Below, one piece after another: positions 1 to 9,065 of a DNA stretch of 64,000 nt (position 1 is the stretch's first letter; each line of letters opens with the position of its first letter). This stretch comes from Lachnospiraceae bacterium (GTDB taxonomy: Bacteria > Bacillota_A > Clostridia > Lachnospirales > Lachnospiraceae): contig JAETQR010000020.1 in NCBI GenBank assembly GCA_021770615.1, positions 12,011 through 76,010 of the forward strand, in the 5' to 3' direction. The notes under the pieces are model-generated. The model did no database searches, was not told where the DNA came from, and saw nothing but the letters and a program-made list of their open reading frames with translations. The position numbers and the translations under genes are program-made.

Positions 1-2915
1 TTTTGTGTATTGGTATAAGAAACCGAACCATCTTCATGAAAAGTGACATCCGTCCGGTACTCTTCTTTATCCTTTGTCGCTTCGGTTTCATTGGTTTCGG
101 ATAATTCGATCTCATAAACGTCACCCGTTGGCACAAAGACTTCCCCGTCTTCCACAGAAGGCCCTGGTTTCGCAGGTGATTGTTCTACCGTATCCTTATC
201 CGTACTCTTTAAAATGATCTTAGGGGCATCCGGCGCCTTCGGTGTTAATTCGATCGAGTAAATAAGATAATTTTCATAACCAAATCCGCCTTTTGGCGAA
301 CTATTCGTGTGGAGTGAAAAATACTTGATTTCTTCGTCCTCTATCATGCTTTCACCAAACTGATAGCTCTGTGTCTCAATCCCCCTGCTATACCCTGGTT
401 TCCAGCTTTCACTACGATCCGTATATGATCCATAGGAAAATAAATAATCTTCGCACACGCAGTAGGTATCATACCAGGCTTCCTCAAAAGGATCGAGTGC
501 TCCGCTCAATCCCCGGAATACAATCGATCCCGGGATATTCGCAGTGATCGAAACTGATTCATAATCGGAGAGATGGATCGCCTCCGGCAATTCAAAAAAC
601 GTGTACTGGTTATTCCTCGTATATTTTATCTCCGTACAAGGAGTTCCGTCCTCGTCTAATACTGCAACAGCAGGCCTTTCATATGCATTATCCTCCTGTG
701 GCGGCTGATGGATATCCGTAAAATAGTACACCACTGGCCCCGTGGCAGGTGGTTCTGTGACAGGCGGCCCTGTTATAATAGGTGGTTCAGGCAGTTCATT
801 CGTAAAACTCATCTCATAAATATCCGCCGAACCTTCTTCCGCCGGACCATACAAACTCAAATAAATTCCGGCTGCCCTTGCCTGCTTTGGATTTCCAAAT
901 GCCGTCGATACCCGGTACACAAGTGTCTGGCTGCCATCCTCATAAGTGTAAACCTGATATGGCGTCGCCACCCGTTTTCCTTCATAACGACCGTCCGGAT
1001 GTGAGTTCGCACACCATGTCAATAACTCAACCGGTACATCTGCTTTCAAATGGACAGAAAGATATTTGTATGCAGAAACATCCACACGTTCCCCATCCTC
1101 GGCAAAATGCCATGCACAACCATTATTACCGCTCTCCTTATTATCCTCTGCTATAAAAAATTTTGCTGTACCACCTGCATCATATGTCGTTGTACCAAAT
1201 AAGTCTGCCTTGGTCCATGATGCAGCATTTTCATTTGTAAGTGAGATATCCGGATTTTCAAAAGGCTTTGACGAAGGATTGATCGTGCCCGGATTTAATA
1301 TCTCGCTTCCCTCCGGAAGTGAATTGATAAATTCTATTCCTTTGATACATGCCTGTTCCGCCTGAAAATTATCTGTACCCGCATCATCTGTATCACCTGA
1401 TTTTACCGTAACACCGATTGATTTGGCATTTTTTACATTCTGGAACACAAAATCTGTACGGTAGATAAGGCTCGTACTTCCGTCATTATTTAAAATCTCC
1501 GCAAACGCCTCTCCCATCCAGTAATCTTTCTTTTCCCAGAACCACTCACTATAATCCGTTCCTGACCATGTCATGAGCTTAATATTTCCTCTGAATCGGG
1601 TATCAAACGTAAGCATGACATAACTATACCCGGAGACATCTGTACGGCTCTTCCTTGAATCCAGATACCATGCACACCCATTGTTATATACACTTCCCGG
1701 TTTTCCATCTTCCCTTTCAGAGCTGAAGTTTACCGTACCATCCTCATTAAAATCCACCGTGCCATATTCTCCACAGAGCGACCAATCCGTCACCATCTCT
1801 TCACCCAGGTCAAGGCTCGGATTCTCAAGCACCGGCGCGGTTACCCGATCCGGATTAAATACTTTAACCGTAATACTTTTTGAAACAGATGGATTTTCGC
1901 GGGACGTCGCTGTGACCGTCACCAGTTTCTGGCTCTCTCCCGCATCAAATGCAAACTTTTCTCCGATTGTAAGTTTTCCATCCTGACTGATCGATACTTC
2001 TTCTTCACTAAATGTCCAATCTATTGCCATCTGTGTCGTATCCACCGGGTCATAGGTTACTTTTACCAACGTAGAATCCCCCGGCATCAACCAGTCTGTG
2101 ACAGCCGAAAGTCCCAATGCTTTTACTTCCGTAACAGGTGCTGTCGGAGCTGGTGCTGTCGGAACTGGCGCTGTCGGAACAACTGGTTCCGCCGAATCGA
2201 CCGGCGCTGCCGTCGTATTGTCTCCATCCGGCGGCGTAGTCTCCTTCGTATCGTCATCTTCTCCATCCTCGCTTTCTATTACCGTAACCTTACACGTCGC
2301 AGATGCACCACCTTTATCGGCGGCTGTCGCTGTGATCGTAGCGATTCCGGCGTCACCTGTCGTCACCAATCCGTCTTCATCCACATCTGCTACACTCTCA
2401 TCACTTGTCGACCATTCAATCTCTTTATTTTTAGCATTAGCCGGCAGTATCTTTTTCGCCTCGAGCTGGATATCCTCCTCATTAAACTCCCCAACCGTAA
2501 TCTTTGTCTTGTTGAGCCGGATCGTATTTACAAGGATGTCCGTCGTCACAGAAACAGTGACTGTCGCCTTTTTCTTTGAATTACTCTTCGATGCTACCGT
2601 GATCTTTGCTGTTCCTTTTTTCTTCGCCTTCAAAAGCCCTCTCTGGTTAACGAGCACCGCCTTTTTATTAGAAGACGTAAACTTAAGTTTCTTATATTTC
2701 TTTTTATTTGGTTTTGCGCTGACAGTAGTCTTTAAACGGAATTTCTTCCCCTTCTGCATCCTCAGCTTCTTTCCTGTATTTGTTATCTTTACAGAAGAGA
2801 TCCTTACTTTTTGTTTTTTGTCTTTAGCTGCCTGCGCTGTCTCCCCACTGGTGAAAGACGCCAGTATAAGGGACGCCGCCAGAAGCAGACTGACCGCTTT
2901 CTTGTTTTTCCTCAT
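1..2915 (-). CDS. Secreted Ig-like (Big_2) surface protein, 3' end beyond window
   Basis: The frame is open from an ATG at 2915 to the left edge, so at least 971 codons are present and the C-terminus is missing. A GGAGG lies about 7 nt upstream. Residues 1-29 are a signal peptide (Lys-rich start, hydrophobic core, AQA cleavage site). Three Ig-like Big_2-type modules follow at roughly 38-125, 126-215 and 270-350, recognisable by Lys-rich strands ending in TVTV. An acidic and Pro/Thr-rich linker near 215-265 contains repeats of TAPVP type. The rest carries at least two copies of a beta-rich domain sharing NNGCAW...R.DVS.Y, which look like carbohydrate-binding or adhesion modules. It is probably exported and cell-wall associated. 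No sortase motif can be assessed because the end is outside. It is the last visible gene of a tandem surface-protein cluster. Confidence 0.85.
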   Translation of the reverse strand, partial: MRKNKKAVSLLLAASLILASFTSGETAQAAKDKKQKVRISSVKITNTGKKLRMQKGKKFRLKTTVSAKPNKKKYKKLKFTSSNKKAVLVNQRGLLKAKKKGTAKITVASKSNSKKKATVTVSVTTDILVNTIRLNKTKITVGEFNEEDIQLEAKKILPANAKNKEIEWSTSDESVADVDEDGLVTTGDAGIATITATAADKGGASATCKVTVIESEDGEDDDTKETTPPDGDNTTAAPVDSAEPVVPTAPVPTAPAPTAPVTEVKALGLSAVTDWLMPGDSTLVKVTYDPVDTTQMAIDWTFSEEEVSISQDGKLTIGEKFAFDAGESQKLVTVTATSRENPSVSKSITVKVFNPDRVTAPVLENPSLDLGEEMVTDWSLCGEYGTVDFNEDGTVNFSSEREDGKPGSVYNNGCAWYLDSRKSRTDVSGYSYVMLTFDTRFRGNIKLMTWSGTDYSEWFWEKKDYWMGEAFAEILNNDGSTSLIYRTDFVFQNVKNAKSIGVTVKSGDTDDAGTDNFQAEQACIKGIEFINSLPEGSEILNPGTINPSSKPFENPDISLTNENAASWTKADLFGTTTYDAGGTAKFFIAEDNKESGNNGCAWHFAEDGERVDVSAYKYLSVHLKADVPVELLTWCANSHPDGRYEGKRVATPYQVYTYEDGSQTLVYRVSTAFGNPKQARAAGIYLSLYGPAEEGSADIYEMSFTNELPEPPIITGPPVTEPPATGPVVYYFTDIHQPPQEDNAYERPAVAVLDEDGTPCTEIKYTRNNQYTFFELPEAIHLSDYESVSITANIPGSIVFRGLSGALDPFEEAWYDTYCVCEDYLFSYGSYTDRSESWKPGYSRGIETQSYQFGESMIEDEEIKYFSLHTNSSPKGGFGYENYLIYSIELTPKAPDAPKIILKSTDKDTVEQSPAKPGPSVEDGEVFVPTGDVYEIELSETNETEATKDKEEYRTDVTFHEDGSVSYTNTQ

Positions 2916-2983
2916 CTCATAACCTCCATCTTCATAATTTTTGTGCACGGTTTCTGCACATATCGATGTTGCGGAGCAACTCG

Positions 2984-3048
2984 CTGATAAGTTCGTCAGA
3001 ACTTATCTTATCACATCTATGGTCACGGAATTTTTCCGTTTTTTTCAT
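2984..3048 (-). promoter_or_regulatory. Palindromic promoter-like element, copy 1
   Basis: On the minus strand this reads ATGAAAAAAACGG followed by the palindrome CGGAAAAATTCCG (3026-3038), a 15-bp gap, and an extended -10 box TGATAAGAT (TAAGAT at 3005-3010). The stretch 2984-3001 is then shared with the trmB leader. The same block precedes two other cluster genes (4527-4570 and 9011-9053) and lies in a membrane ORF (11419-11464). It sits between the stop of the LRR gene and the start of the Big_2 gene. It can also be read as a 38-codon ORF (3048 to 2932) that ends just before the next ribosome binding site, but it has no ribosome binding site of its own. Confidence 0.5.
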
Positions 3049-3075
3049 TTTGGTTGAAAATGCATGAAAAATATT

Positions 3076-4479
3076 TTATGACTTTGGGTAGCCGGTGACG
3101 GTAACGGTGGGGTCACAGGACAAATATCCCAGCGATGGGCATTTTGTTATATCCAGTTCGCTCAGTTGATTGCTATAACATAACAAACTTGCCAGCGATG
3201 GGCATTTTGTTACATCTAGCTCACTTAGCTGATTGCTACAACACGAAAGCATCCCCAGTAATGGGCACTTCGTTACATCCAGTTCACTCAGCTGATTTTC
3301 ACTGCAATACAAACTTGCCAGCGATGGGCACTTCGTTACATCCAGTTCACTCAGCTGATTTTCACCGCAATACAAACTTGCCAGCGATGGGCATTTTGTT
3401 ACATCCAACTCGCTTAGCTGATTGCTATAACACGAAAGCGTCTCCAGTAATGGGCACTTCGTTATATCCAACTCGCTTAGCTGATTGCTATAACACGAAA
3501 GCGTCTCCAGTAATGGGCACTTCGTTACATCCAGTTCACTCAGCTGATTGCTACAACACGAAAGCGTCTCCAGTAATGGGCACTTCGTTATATCCAATTC
3601 GCTCAACTTATTGTCTCCAATCAAATAAGAGTTTCCACAATACAAACCCATCAATGATGGGCACTTCGTTACATCCAATTCGCTCAACTTATTGTCTATA
3701 CAATTTAACGTCTCCAGCGATGGGCACTTTGTTGCATTCAGCTCACTCAGCTGATTGATGCCACAATTCAAACGCATCAATAATGGGCACTTCGTTACAT
3801 CTAATTCTCTCAACTTATTCTCAAAACAATTCAACTCCCTCAACCCATCAAGCCCTTCCAAAGATAATTTCCCGGACAAACAACGAGAGCTCCAATCAAT
3901 CCTTACCAACCTCCCATCAAAACCCCATTCATAACACTCATCATCCAAATCCTCCGGCACACTCGCCCCAAGCGCCCTCTGCTCTGCGATGATCTCCTGC
4001 AGCCTCTGCACATCCGAAGCATTTTTCCCCTCCAGGGTGCCGGTCGCAGGTGGTGCGGAAACCGGTGCCTGTGATGGAACCGCTGGGTTTTGTATTTGCG
4101 GTGCTGCCGTTGGCTGCTGTGTGACCGGTGCTCCGGTTGCCTCCGGCTTCGGCTGGTTTTTCTCTGCCTTTTTCACTGTCACGATACAGATATACTTTTT
4201 CTTTCCTGTCTTTGCCTGCACTTTTGCTTTCCCGGCCTTTTTGCCGGTAATTTTTACACTTGTTTTTTGCTTCTTACTCAGGGAAATATTTTTCTTCCCC
4301 GACCGAACAGACCACGTTACCTTTTTCTTATTATTTTTTAACTTCAGCGTGGCACTTTCCTTTACGGTTATCGTAAGCTTTTTCGCACTCAATTTTACGG
4401 TGGCTGCCTGCGAACTAGCAGGCAGAAATCCGGCCAGCAGCGCCATCGCCATAACCATTGATAAGATCCTTTTTCTCAT
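3076..4479 (-). CDS. Secreted leucine-rich-repeat surface protein
   Basis: 467 residues. Signal peptide at 1-25 (ends ASSQA). A Lys-rich Ig-like/Big_2-type module spans about 27-105, and a Pro/Gln/Ala linker about 108-150. A short LRR cap precedes eleven 21-residue repeats of the form LSELDVTKCPLLETLSCYSNQ (about residues 223-459); one repeat carries a 6-residue insertion. Each repeat keeps Cys and Asn at fixed positions, typical of short extracellular LRRs that form a curved solenoid. The start has GGAGG a few bases upstream. The protein is probably an exported adhesin or interaction scaffold anchored by its basic N-terminal module. No sortase signal is visible. It has its own promoter-like palindrome upstream and lies between two other surface-protein genes. 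Confidence 0.85.
   Translation of the reverse strand: MRKRILSMVMAMALLAGFLPASSQAATVKLSAKKLTITVKESATLKLKNNKKKVTWSVRSGKKNISLSKKQKTSVKITGKKAGKAKVQAKTGKKKYICIVTVKKAEKNQPKPEATGAPVTQQPTAAPQIQNPAVPSQAPVSAPPATGTLEGKNASDVQRLQEIIAEQRALGASVPEDLDDECYEWGFDGRLVRIDWSSRCLSGKLSLEGLDGLRELNCFENKLRELDVTKCPLLMRLNCGINQLSELNATKCPSLETLNCIDNKLSELDVTKCPSLMGLYCGNSYLIGDNKLSELDITKCPLLETLSCCSNQLSELDVTKCPLLETLSCYSNQLSELDITKCPLLETLSCYSNQLSELDVTKCPSLASLYCGENQLSELDVTKCPSLASLYCSENQLSELDVTKCPLLGMLSCCSNQLSELDVTKCPSLASLLCYSNQLSELDITKCPSLGYLSCDPTVTVTGYPKS
3103..3813 (-). repeat. Eleven tandem 63-bp repeats encoding LRRs
   Basis: The 21-codon units are nearly identical at DNA level over long stretches. For example, three neighbouring units share the codons for CPLLETLSC and two share CPSLASLYC without change. 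The unit length is 63 bp except for one of 81 bp. Such identity suggests recent expansion by unequal recombination and a copy number that may vary between strains. Confidence 0.85.
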
Positions 4480-4526
4480 ATCACTTTTCCTCCATTTTTA
4501 TATGTTGATGAGTTCATTCAGGATCT

Positions 4527-4570
4527 ATCTTATCACATCCATGGTTTCGGAATTTTTCCGTTTTTTTCAC
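4527..4570 (-). promoter_or_regulatory. Palindromic promoter-like element, copy 2
   Basis: Minus-strand GTGAAAAAAACGG runs into palindrome CGGAAAAATTCCG (4548-4560), then after 15 bp the extended -10 TGATAAGAT (TAAGAT at 4527-4532). Almost every base from the A-tract to the -10 matches copy 1. It lies 48-91 bp upstream of the LRR gene start. The alternative reading is an 18-codon ORF ending in TGA at 4514. Confidence 0.5.
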
Positions 4571-4627
4571 TTCAAGTGCAAAAACTTCCCACTTATCAAT
4601 AGTTTTTGCACTCTAATACAAAAACTT

Positions 4628-7501
4628 TTACACTTTTACCCTCACCACTCTCGAAAATCTGCTGTAAACTTTCTTCTTTCCTTCCTTTTTATATGTCCTG
4701 ACCTTTACCCGGATCTCCTGTTTTTTTACCATATACCGGATCTTAAATTTCCCTTTGTATCTGGCAATCTTACTGGAAACAAGCTTTAACTTTTTAAATT
4801 TCTTCTGTTTTCCAAGAGAAATATAAATATCTGCATTTTCCCCTGCATATTTCCTGAAAATAACAGTAATATAACGGACTTTCTCAAGCTTCCCTTTTTT
4901 TACAGATATTTCAGGGATGCGAAGACCGGAAATACGAACCGGGAACACACCGCTCTCCTCACCCTCGACTGCTTTATTTTCAAAAACACCCATAGCAGTT
5001 ACCTTATAAAAATATTTTTTATTTTCACGGACATTCTTATCCGTACAGGTGAGGTGAGCTTTGCTTATCATCCGGATCAGCTTATACGTCCCATTCTCAG
5101 AAGACGCACGGTAGATCCGGTAACATTTTGCGCTTATATTACGCTGCCATGTAAGTTTTACATACCCTTCACTGGTCACATGGCCTCTGACTCCCCCCAC
5201 TCCTAACTCCTGACGGTATCTGGCGAGCCCTTTCGCCAGGCTGTTCCCCAACACCGGGGTAATGCCATCCGGCATCACGGCCGGCGAAGCCTGAAAACCC
5301 TCATCTGGCAGTACAGGTCCCGGAACTTCCGTCGGTTCTATCAGCGGTGATACCAGCGGGCTCTGTGATGGGTTGACTGACGTGACATCCGGTGATGATG
5401 TTGGTTTTACCGTCGGCGATATGTCTGGCGCGACATCCGGTGATGCCTCCGGTTTTATAAAATCCGGCAGCCAGAGAGGCGCATCCACTTTGTAAGGTTT
5501 TTCATCCATATACTGAATGGAGGCATAACAATCCACAAACCACCGGTTCGTATCATAATCGGGCTGTTCCGTCCTGGTTCTGTCCGGTATCCGTATCCTG
5601 AGCAGCCAGAAATCCCATTTCCACCGGTTCTGCACAAATGCATACCGGGATATGCGGGAAACGGTATCCGGAACCGTAAATTCTGCGGCAGTCCCGGCAC
5701 CACAACTCGTGACCCGGATCAGCTCTGTCTTATCTTTATTGTATAAAGCATTCCCCTTAACTGTAAAATAAGGATTCTCTCCCCGAAGTTCAATGCATTC
5801 CAATTCACTGATATCCGTAAATGCTTCCTCGTCGATCTCTTCTGTTTTGCTGCCCAATACAATTTTTTTCACAGTAGAGCCAAAACACCGCCCCTCCAAT
5901 CGCTTCACCGTATCCGGAAGCACGACCGTGCTTGCCGCTCCCTCGTTAAACGCTTCATATCCCATTGTCTCTACCACATACTGCTTTTCATCTTTCGTTA
6001 CTTTTGCCGGAACCACGACGATGCCCTTAGAAAACTCTCCGGGATGCGTCCCCCCTGTATTCACATCCTTTACTACTGCCGTCATCGTATCCGGATCCAA
6101 TTTATACACGATACCATCCGGATCCGTATTTTCTTCATTTAATTCCACATAACGCTCCGAATAAACCTCTTCTTCCTGCACCAGTTTTGCCGGCAGGTTC
6201 TTATTATAAGTGACTTTCACATTCTCCGCATACCCGCACTCACTACAATAATTCCCTATCACCGCCCATGTATCAAAAGAAAAAAATGTCACTTTTTCTA
6301 AATTATGTTCATGGCCCTCCAAAGAGGTAAAACCCACGTTATTCTCCACGACGTCCGCCGCTGCACTGTCAGGCTCTCCATATATATTTACCGGCGTCCG
6401 GTAAAAACACTCTTCGCCGATCACTCCGACCCGCTCCGGGATATAAAGCTTCTGAAGGGAATCACAATATATAAATGCCTTCGCAGGAAGAGCGGTCATA
6501 TCTTGCGGAATAATGACTGTCTTCAGGTTTTGGCATTCTCCCATATGATAACCTTCGCTCCCCTCCTCCATGCAAACTCCCTTTCCCATTACGAGCGTCT
6601 CGATTCCGGAGCCCTTAAATACATCTGTCCCGAGCGTACACCCATCTGGTATGTACATACTTTTTAACGCCGGAGTTTCAGAAAATACTTCCTCCGCTAT
6701 TCTCACATTTTCTTCGCCAATGATCACTTCTTCCAGAGAACCGCATCTTTTAAATCCCCCGCCAAATATTGCTTTTACCCGATTCAGATTGATCCTGCGT
6801 ATATAGGAATCATAAAATGTATATGGATAAATCAATACGATATTATCATTCAGACGAACTTCCCCGATCTCCGCCCTGCAAAATGCCCACTGTTCGATCA
6901 TCTGGACACTCTCCGGAAGTACATAAGTATCCTCCGGCCCATATGTCTCATCGCAAAACCGGCAGAGTTCCTCACGGTCATAAGTGAAAAGGCTTCCTCT
7001 GTCGCTGACATACTTTTCATTTGCATAATGAACATAACTTGTCACCTTAAGATCCGATGAGCTAAAATCGACCGATGTTATATATTTTCCGATATAAAGG
7101 TGAATTCTTGCAATCTTATCACAATAGGCATAGAGCCTTATATGATTCACTACATATGTCTTTCCATTATAGATCACTTTATCCGGAGGCCTGAGGACAA
7201 TATCACCCGGCGCATCGTCTATAAAGCCATACTGATCCCCCAGATAATATGACAGATTAACCCTGTCGATCTGCGCTGTCCCTGTTGCGCCATCGAAACG
7301 ATAAACAAACCCTTTTTCATCCACCCACTCCTTATCATCACTCAGATACACAGGCAAAATAAGCTCATCCTCGTCATACCATACGTAATCCGAAGAAACA
7401 GGCTCTGCCGCCCTCCCTTCTTTTGCCCCGGGCCAGATCCCGATGCAAAAGGCAAAAAGCAGGATCACTGCCACTCTTTTTTTTATCCCTTTCCTGAGCA
7501 A
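4628..7501 (-). CDS. BspA-like LRR and fibronectin-III surface protein
   Basis: 957 residues from a TTG start, chosen because AAGGAGA lies about 10 nt upstream and no in-frame ATG is better. Signal peptide at 1-31. Two blocks of BspA/Treponema-type LRR_5 repeats are visible at about 190-400 and 490-640, with motifs such as LPDTVKRLEGRCF and VPDTVSRISRYAF. A Pro/Ser linker with SPDV and PTVKP repeats follows (about 665-730), then an Fn3-like domain (about 770-860, KLTWQRN...YRIYR) and a basic C-terminal beta domain. It begins 17 bp after the preceding 475-residue protein, so the two are probably one operon driven from the palindrome at 9011-9053. The likely role is extracellular binding; the ligand is unknown. 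Confidence 0.82.
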   Translation of the reverse strand: MLRKGIKKRVAVILLFAFCIGIWPGAKEGRAAEPVSSDYVWYDEDELILPVYLSDDKEWVDEKGFVYRFDGATGTAQIDRVNLSYYLGDQYGFIDDAPGDIVLRPPDKVIYNGKTYVVNHIRLYAYCDKIARIHLYIGKYITSVDFSSSDLKVTSYVHYANEKYVSDRGSLFTYDREELCRFCDETYGPEDTYVLPESVQMIEQWAFCRAEIGEVRLNDNIVLIYPYTFYDSYIRRINLNRVKAIFGGGFKRCGSLEEVIIGEENVRIAEEVFSETPALKSMYIPDGCTLGTDVFKGSGIETLVMGKGVCMEEGSEGYHMGECQNLKTVIIPQDMTALPAKAFIYCDSLQKLYIPERVGVIGEECFYRTPVNIYGEPDSAAADVVENNVGFTSLEGHEHNLEKVTFFSFDTWAVIGNYCSECGYAENVKVTYNKNLPAKLVQEEEVYSERYVELNEENTDPDGIVYKLDPDTMTAVVKDVNTGGTHPGEFSKGIVVVPAKVTKDEKQYVVETMGYEAFNEGAASTVVLPDTVKRLEGRCFGSTVKKIVLGSKTEEIDEEAFTDISELECIELRGENPYFTVKGNALYNKDKTELIRVTSCGAGTAAEFTVPDTVSRISRYAFVQNRWKWDFWLLRIRIPDRTRTEQPDYDTNRWFVDCYASIQYMDEKPYKVDAPLWLPDFIKPEASPDVAPDISPTVKPTSSPDVTSVNPSQSPLVSPLIEPTEVPGPVLPDEGFQASPAVMPDGITPVLGNSLAKGLARYRQELGVGGVRGHVTSEGYVKLTWQRNISAKCYRIYRASSENGTYKLIRMISKAHLTCTDKNVRENKKYFYKVTAMGVFENKAVEGEESGVFPVRISGLRIPEISVKKGKLEKVRYITVIFRKYAGENADIYISLGKQKKFKKLKLVSSKIARYKGKFKIRYMVKKQEIRVKVRTYKKEGKKKVYSRFSRVVRVKV

Positions 7502-7518
7502 CTTTCTTTCATCTCCTT

Positions 7519-8946
7519 TTATGCAAGTTCCAGCACATCCTCATATCCATACATTTCATCCTCCTGAAAACACGCCAGTAAAATCATATCAAACAGATAT
7601 TTCTCATCCAGCGGAGCCATATTACAGGCGATCATCGTGGCATTTGCCAGATCACAGAAAGTCTTTTTTGCATCCGCCCGGCAGTATGGTTTTTCTGCCT
7701 CCTTACTTGCCTTCTGGTATCTTTGCTGCGCCACATATAAGATCATCGGCAGGAGGTCTTCGCGTTTCACGATCAAACGTCTGCGTTTTCCCTCTCTGTC
7801 AAATCTCTCCAGCCATTTCAATGCCTCCCCGGCATTTTTAATAGGAACTTCACTCCTGCTGTGCTGCCGGATCATATAAAGAATCTTTTCTGGACAGGGT
7901 TCTTCCTCCCTGAGCCCCCTGAGTTCCCACACCGCCTGTCTGATATGTATCCGCATCTCATTTCTTTCCGGAATATGAAACAGATCAGAAAGATGCTTGT
8001 CCGTTACATTCCGCACCATATACATCGGAGTTCTGTCCGGCTGCCGTATGTGCTCTTCTGAAACTGCAAATAATTCTGACATTAGTTTTGTATTCAGGCC
8101 ATTTTCCGAATAGGCAAGATTCGCAAGTTCCACGATATTTTCCCCAAGATGCTCGGGAATCTTCCTCTTCTTTAACTTCCCATCCCATTTTATGTATCGC
8201 TTGATCTGTTCCCCCTCTTTGATCCCTGCGGCACATGTCCGCTTTTTCCGCCATGTGCTGTAACCGGTCTCAGATAACAGTAATTCAAGACGCTTTTTTA
8301 CATCTTCACGCATATATTCGATGATCTGTTCCCGGTATTTCCGCAGATATTCCTGCACGGTTTTACTATAGCCTTTAAATATTCCGGCATTTTCCCACAT
8401 CCAGTACATAAACTGCTCTTCTGAATATTGTTTCACGGACTCAAATTGGTGGAAAAGCCACTGTGTCTTTGATTCCTGACAGATTTCCAGCTGTGACTCA
8501 AGGTTTGCCTCATATTCCTGCACCATCTTTTCATACTTTTCATAACCCTGATGGTTTTCCAGACAATACATGGCGATCATTTCCGAATAATCATTGATCT
8601 GAAATGAGGGCTCACAGATCCCCTGCATCAGATACTCCTCTGCCTGCTTTATATCAAGCTTTAAAGAAAAAGCAATCCGAAATACCTGCTCCCTTGAAGG
8701 GGTACTGAATCCACGGATCCCAAACCATTTGCGGATCGTCGGCAAAGAAGCGGGCCTCTCCCCGGCAATATTATGTAAAAACAGATGATACGCATTTTTC
8801 CGCACGGTATATTCCTGATCCGGCTCTCCCTTTAATGTATATCCCATACGCCGGATGATAAAACGGTCAAAACGCATCAATGGCCTCTCTTTTAATTCTT
8901 TTTCAACGATATGGGAAAAACTTTGCTTTCTTTTGTCCTGACTCAT
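7519..8946 (-). CDS. Unknown 475-residue cytosolic protein with HTH-like segment
   Basis: I do not recognise a named family. There is no signal peptide or membrane segment. Residues about 62-105 (TIRKWFG...SREQVFRIAFSLKLDIKQAEEYL) resemble an XRE-like helix-turn-helix with a conserved arrangement for choosing a first-wing helix. The rest is strongly helical and charged, with many Glu/Lys/Arg and Trp/Tyr residues. The ATG at 8946 has a GGAGGAGG stretch about 9 nt upstream. The gene lies directly downstream of a PASTA Ser/Thr kinase and directly upstream of a BspA-like surface protein, so a regulatory or kinase-target role is my inference from context. The palindromic element at 9011-9053 sits in its promoter position. 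Confidence 0.7.
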   Translation of the reverse strand: MSQDKRKQSFSHIVEKELKERPLMRFDRFIIRRMGYTLKGEPDQEYTVRKNAYHLFLHNIAGERPASLPTIRKWFGIRGFSTPSREQVFRIAFSLKLDIKQAEEYLMQGICEPSFQINDYSEMIAMYCLENHQGYEKYEKMVQEYEANLESQLEICQESKTQWLFHQFESVKQYSEEQFMYWMWENAGIFKGYSKTVQEYLRKYREQIIEYMREDVKKRLELLLSETGYSTWRKKRTCAAGIKEGEQIKRYIKWDGKLKKRKIPEHLGENIVELANLAYSENGLNTKLMSELFAVSEEHIRQPDRTPMYMVRNVTDKHLSDLFHIPERNEMRIHIRQAVWELRGLREEEPCPEKILYMIRQHSRSEVPIKNAGEALKWLERFDREGKRRRLIVKREDLLPMILYVAQQRYQKASKEAEKPYCRADAKKTFCDLANATMIACNMAPLDEKYLFDMILLACFQEDEMYGYEDVLELA

Positions 8947-9010
8947 AAATCCGGCTCCTCCTCCATAATTTTTCTGGCAGTTCTCTTTTATTCGCCATAA
9001 GCCCCCATAT

Positions 9011-9053
9011 AGTATATCCTAAAACAGTCGGAAAAGTTTTCCGTTTTTTTCAC
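9011..9053 (-). promoter_or_regulatory. Palindromic promoter-like element, copy 3
   Basis: Minus strand: GTGAAAAAAACGG and the longer palindrome CGGAAAACTTTTCCG (9029-9043), then 12 bp and TATACT (9011-9016). The spacer between palindrome and -10 differs from copies 1 and 2, but the palindrome is kept and extended although the reading frame shifts. This argues for selection on DNA or RNA symmetry rather than on codons. It lies 65-107 bp upstream of the 475-residue gene and immediately after the kinase stop codon. Confidence 0.45.
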
Positions 9054-9065
9054 TTTTGGTAATTT

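Noticed and set aside
2098..2922. 274-codon open frame on the plus strand
   Set aside because: It lies antisense to the Big_2 gene, whose signal peptide and domains are clear; the Ser/Phe/Val-rich product is a shadow of the Lys-rich opposite strand.
3026..3050. Palindrome plus seven T residues as a plus-strand terminator
   Set aside because: No plus-strand transcript is expected in copies 1 to 3, the stem is only 5 bp, and the position relative to minus-strand genes fits a promoter element better. It is not fully excluded for copy 4.
3135..3758. Long open frame on the plus strand opposite the LRR repeats
   Set aside because: It is the mirror of the repeated coding sequence, has no ribosome binding site and no plausible protein composition.
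3103..3813. Regular repeats that at first sight resemble a CRISPR array
   Set aside because: The unit is 63 bp without unique spacers, and every unit is in frame with the LRR protein.
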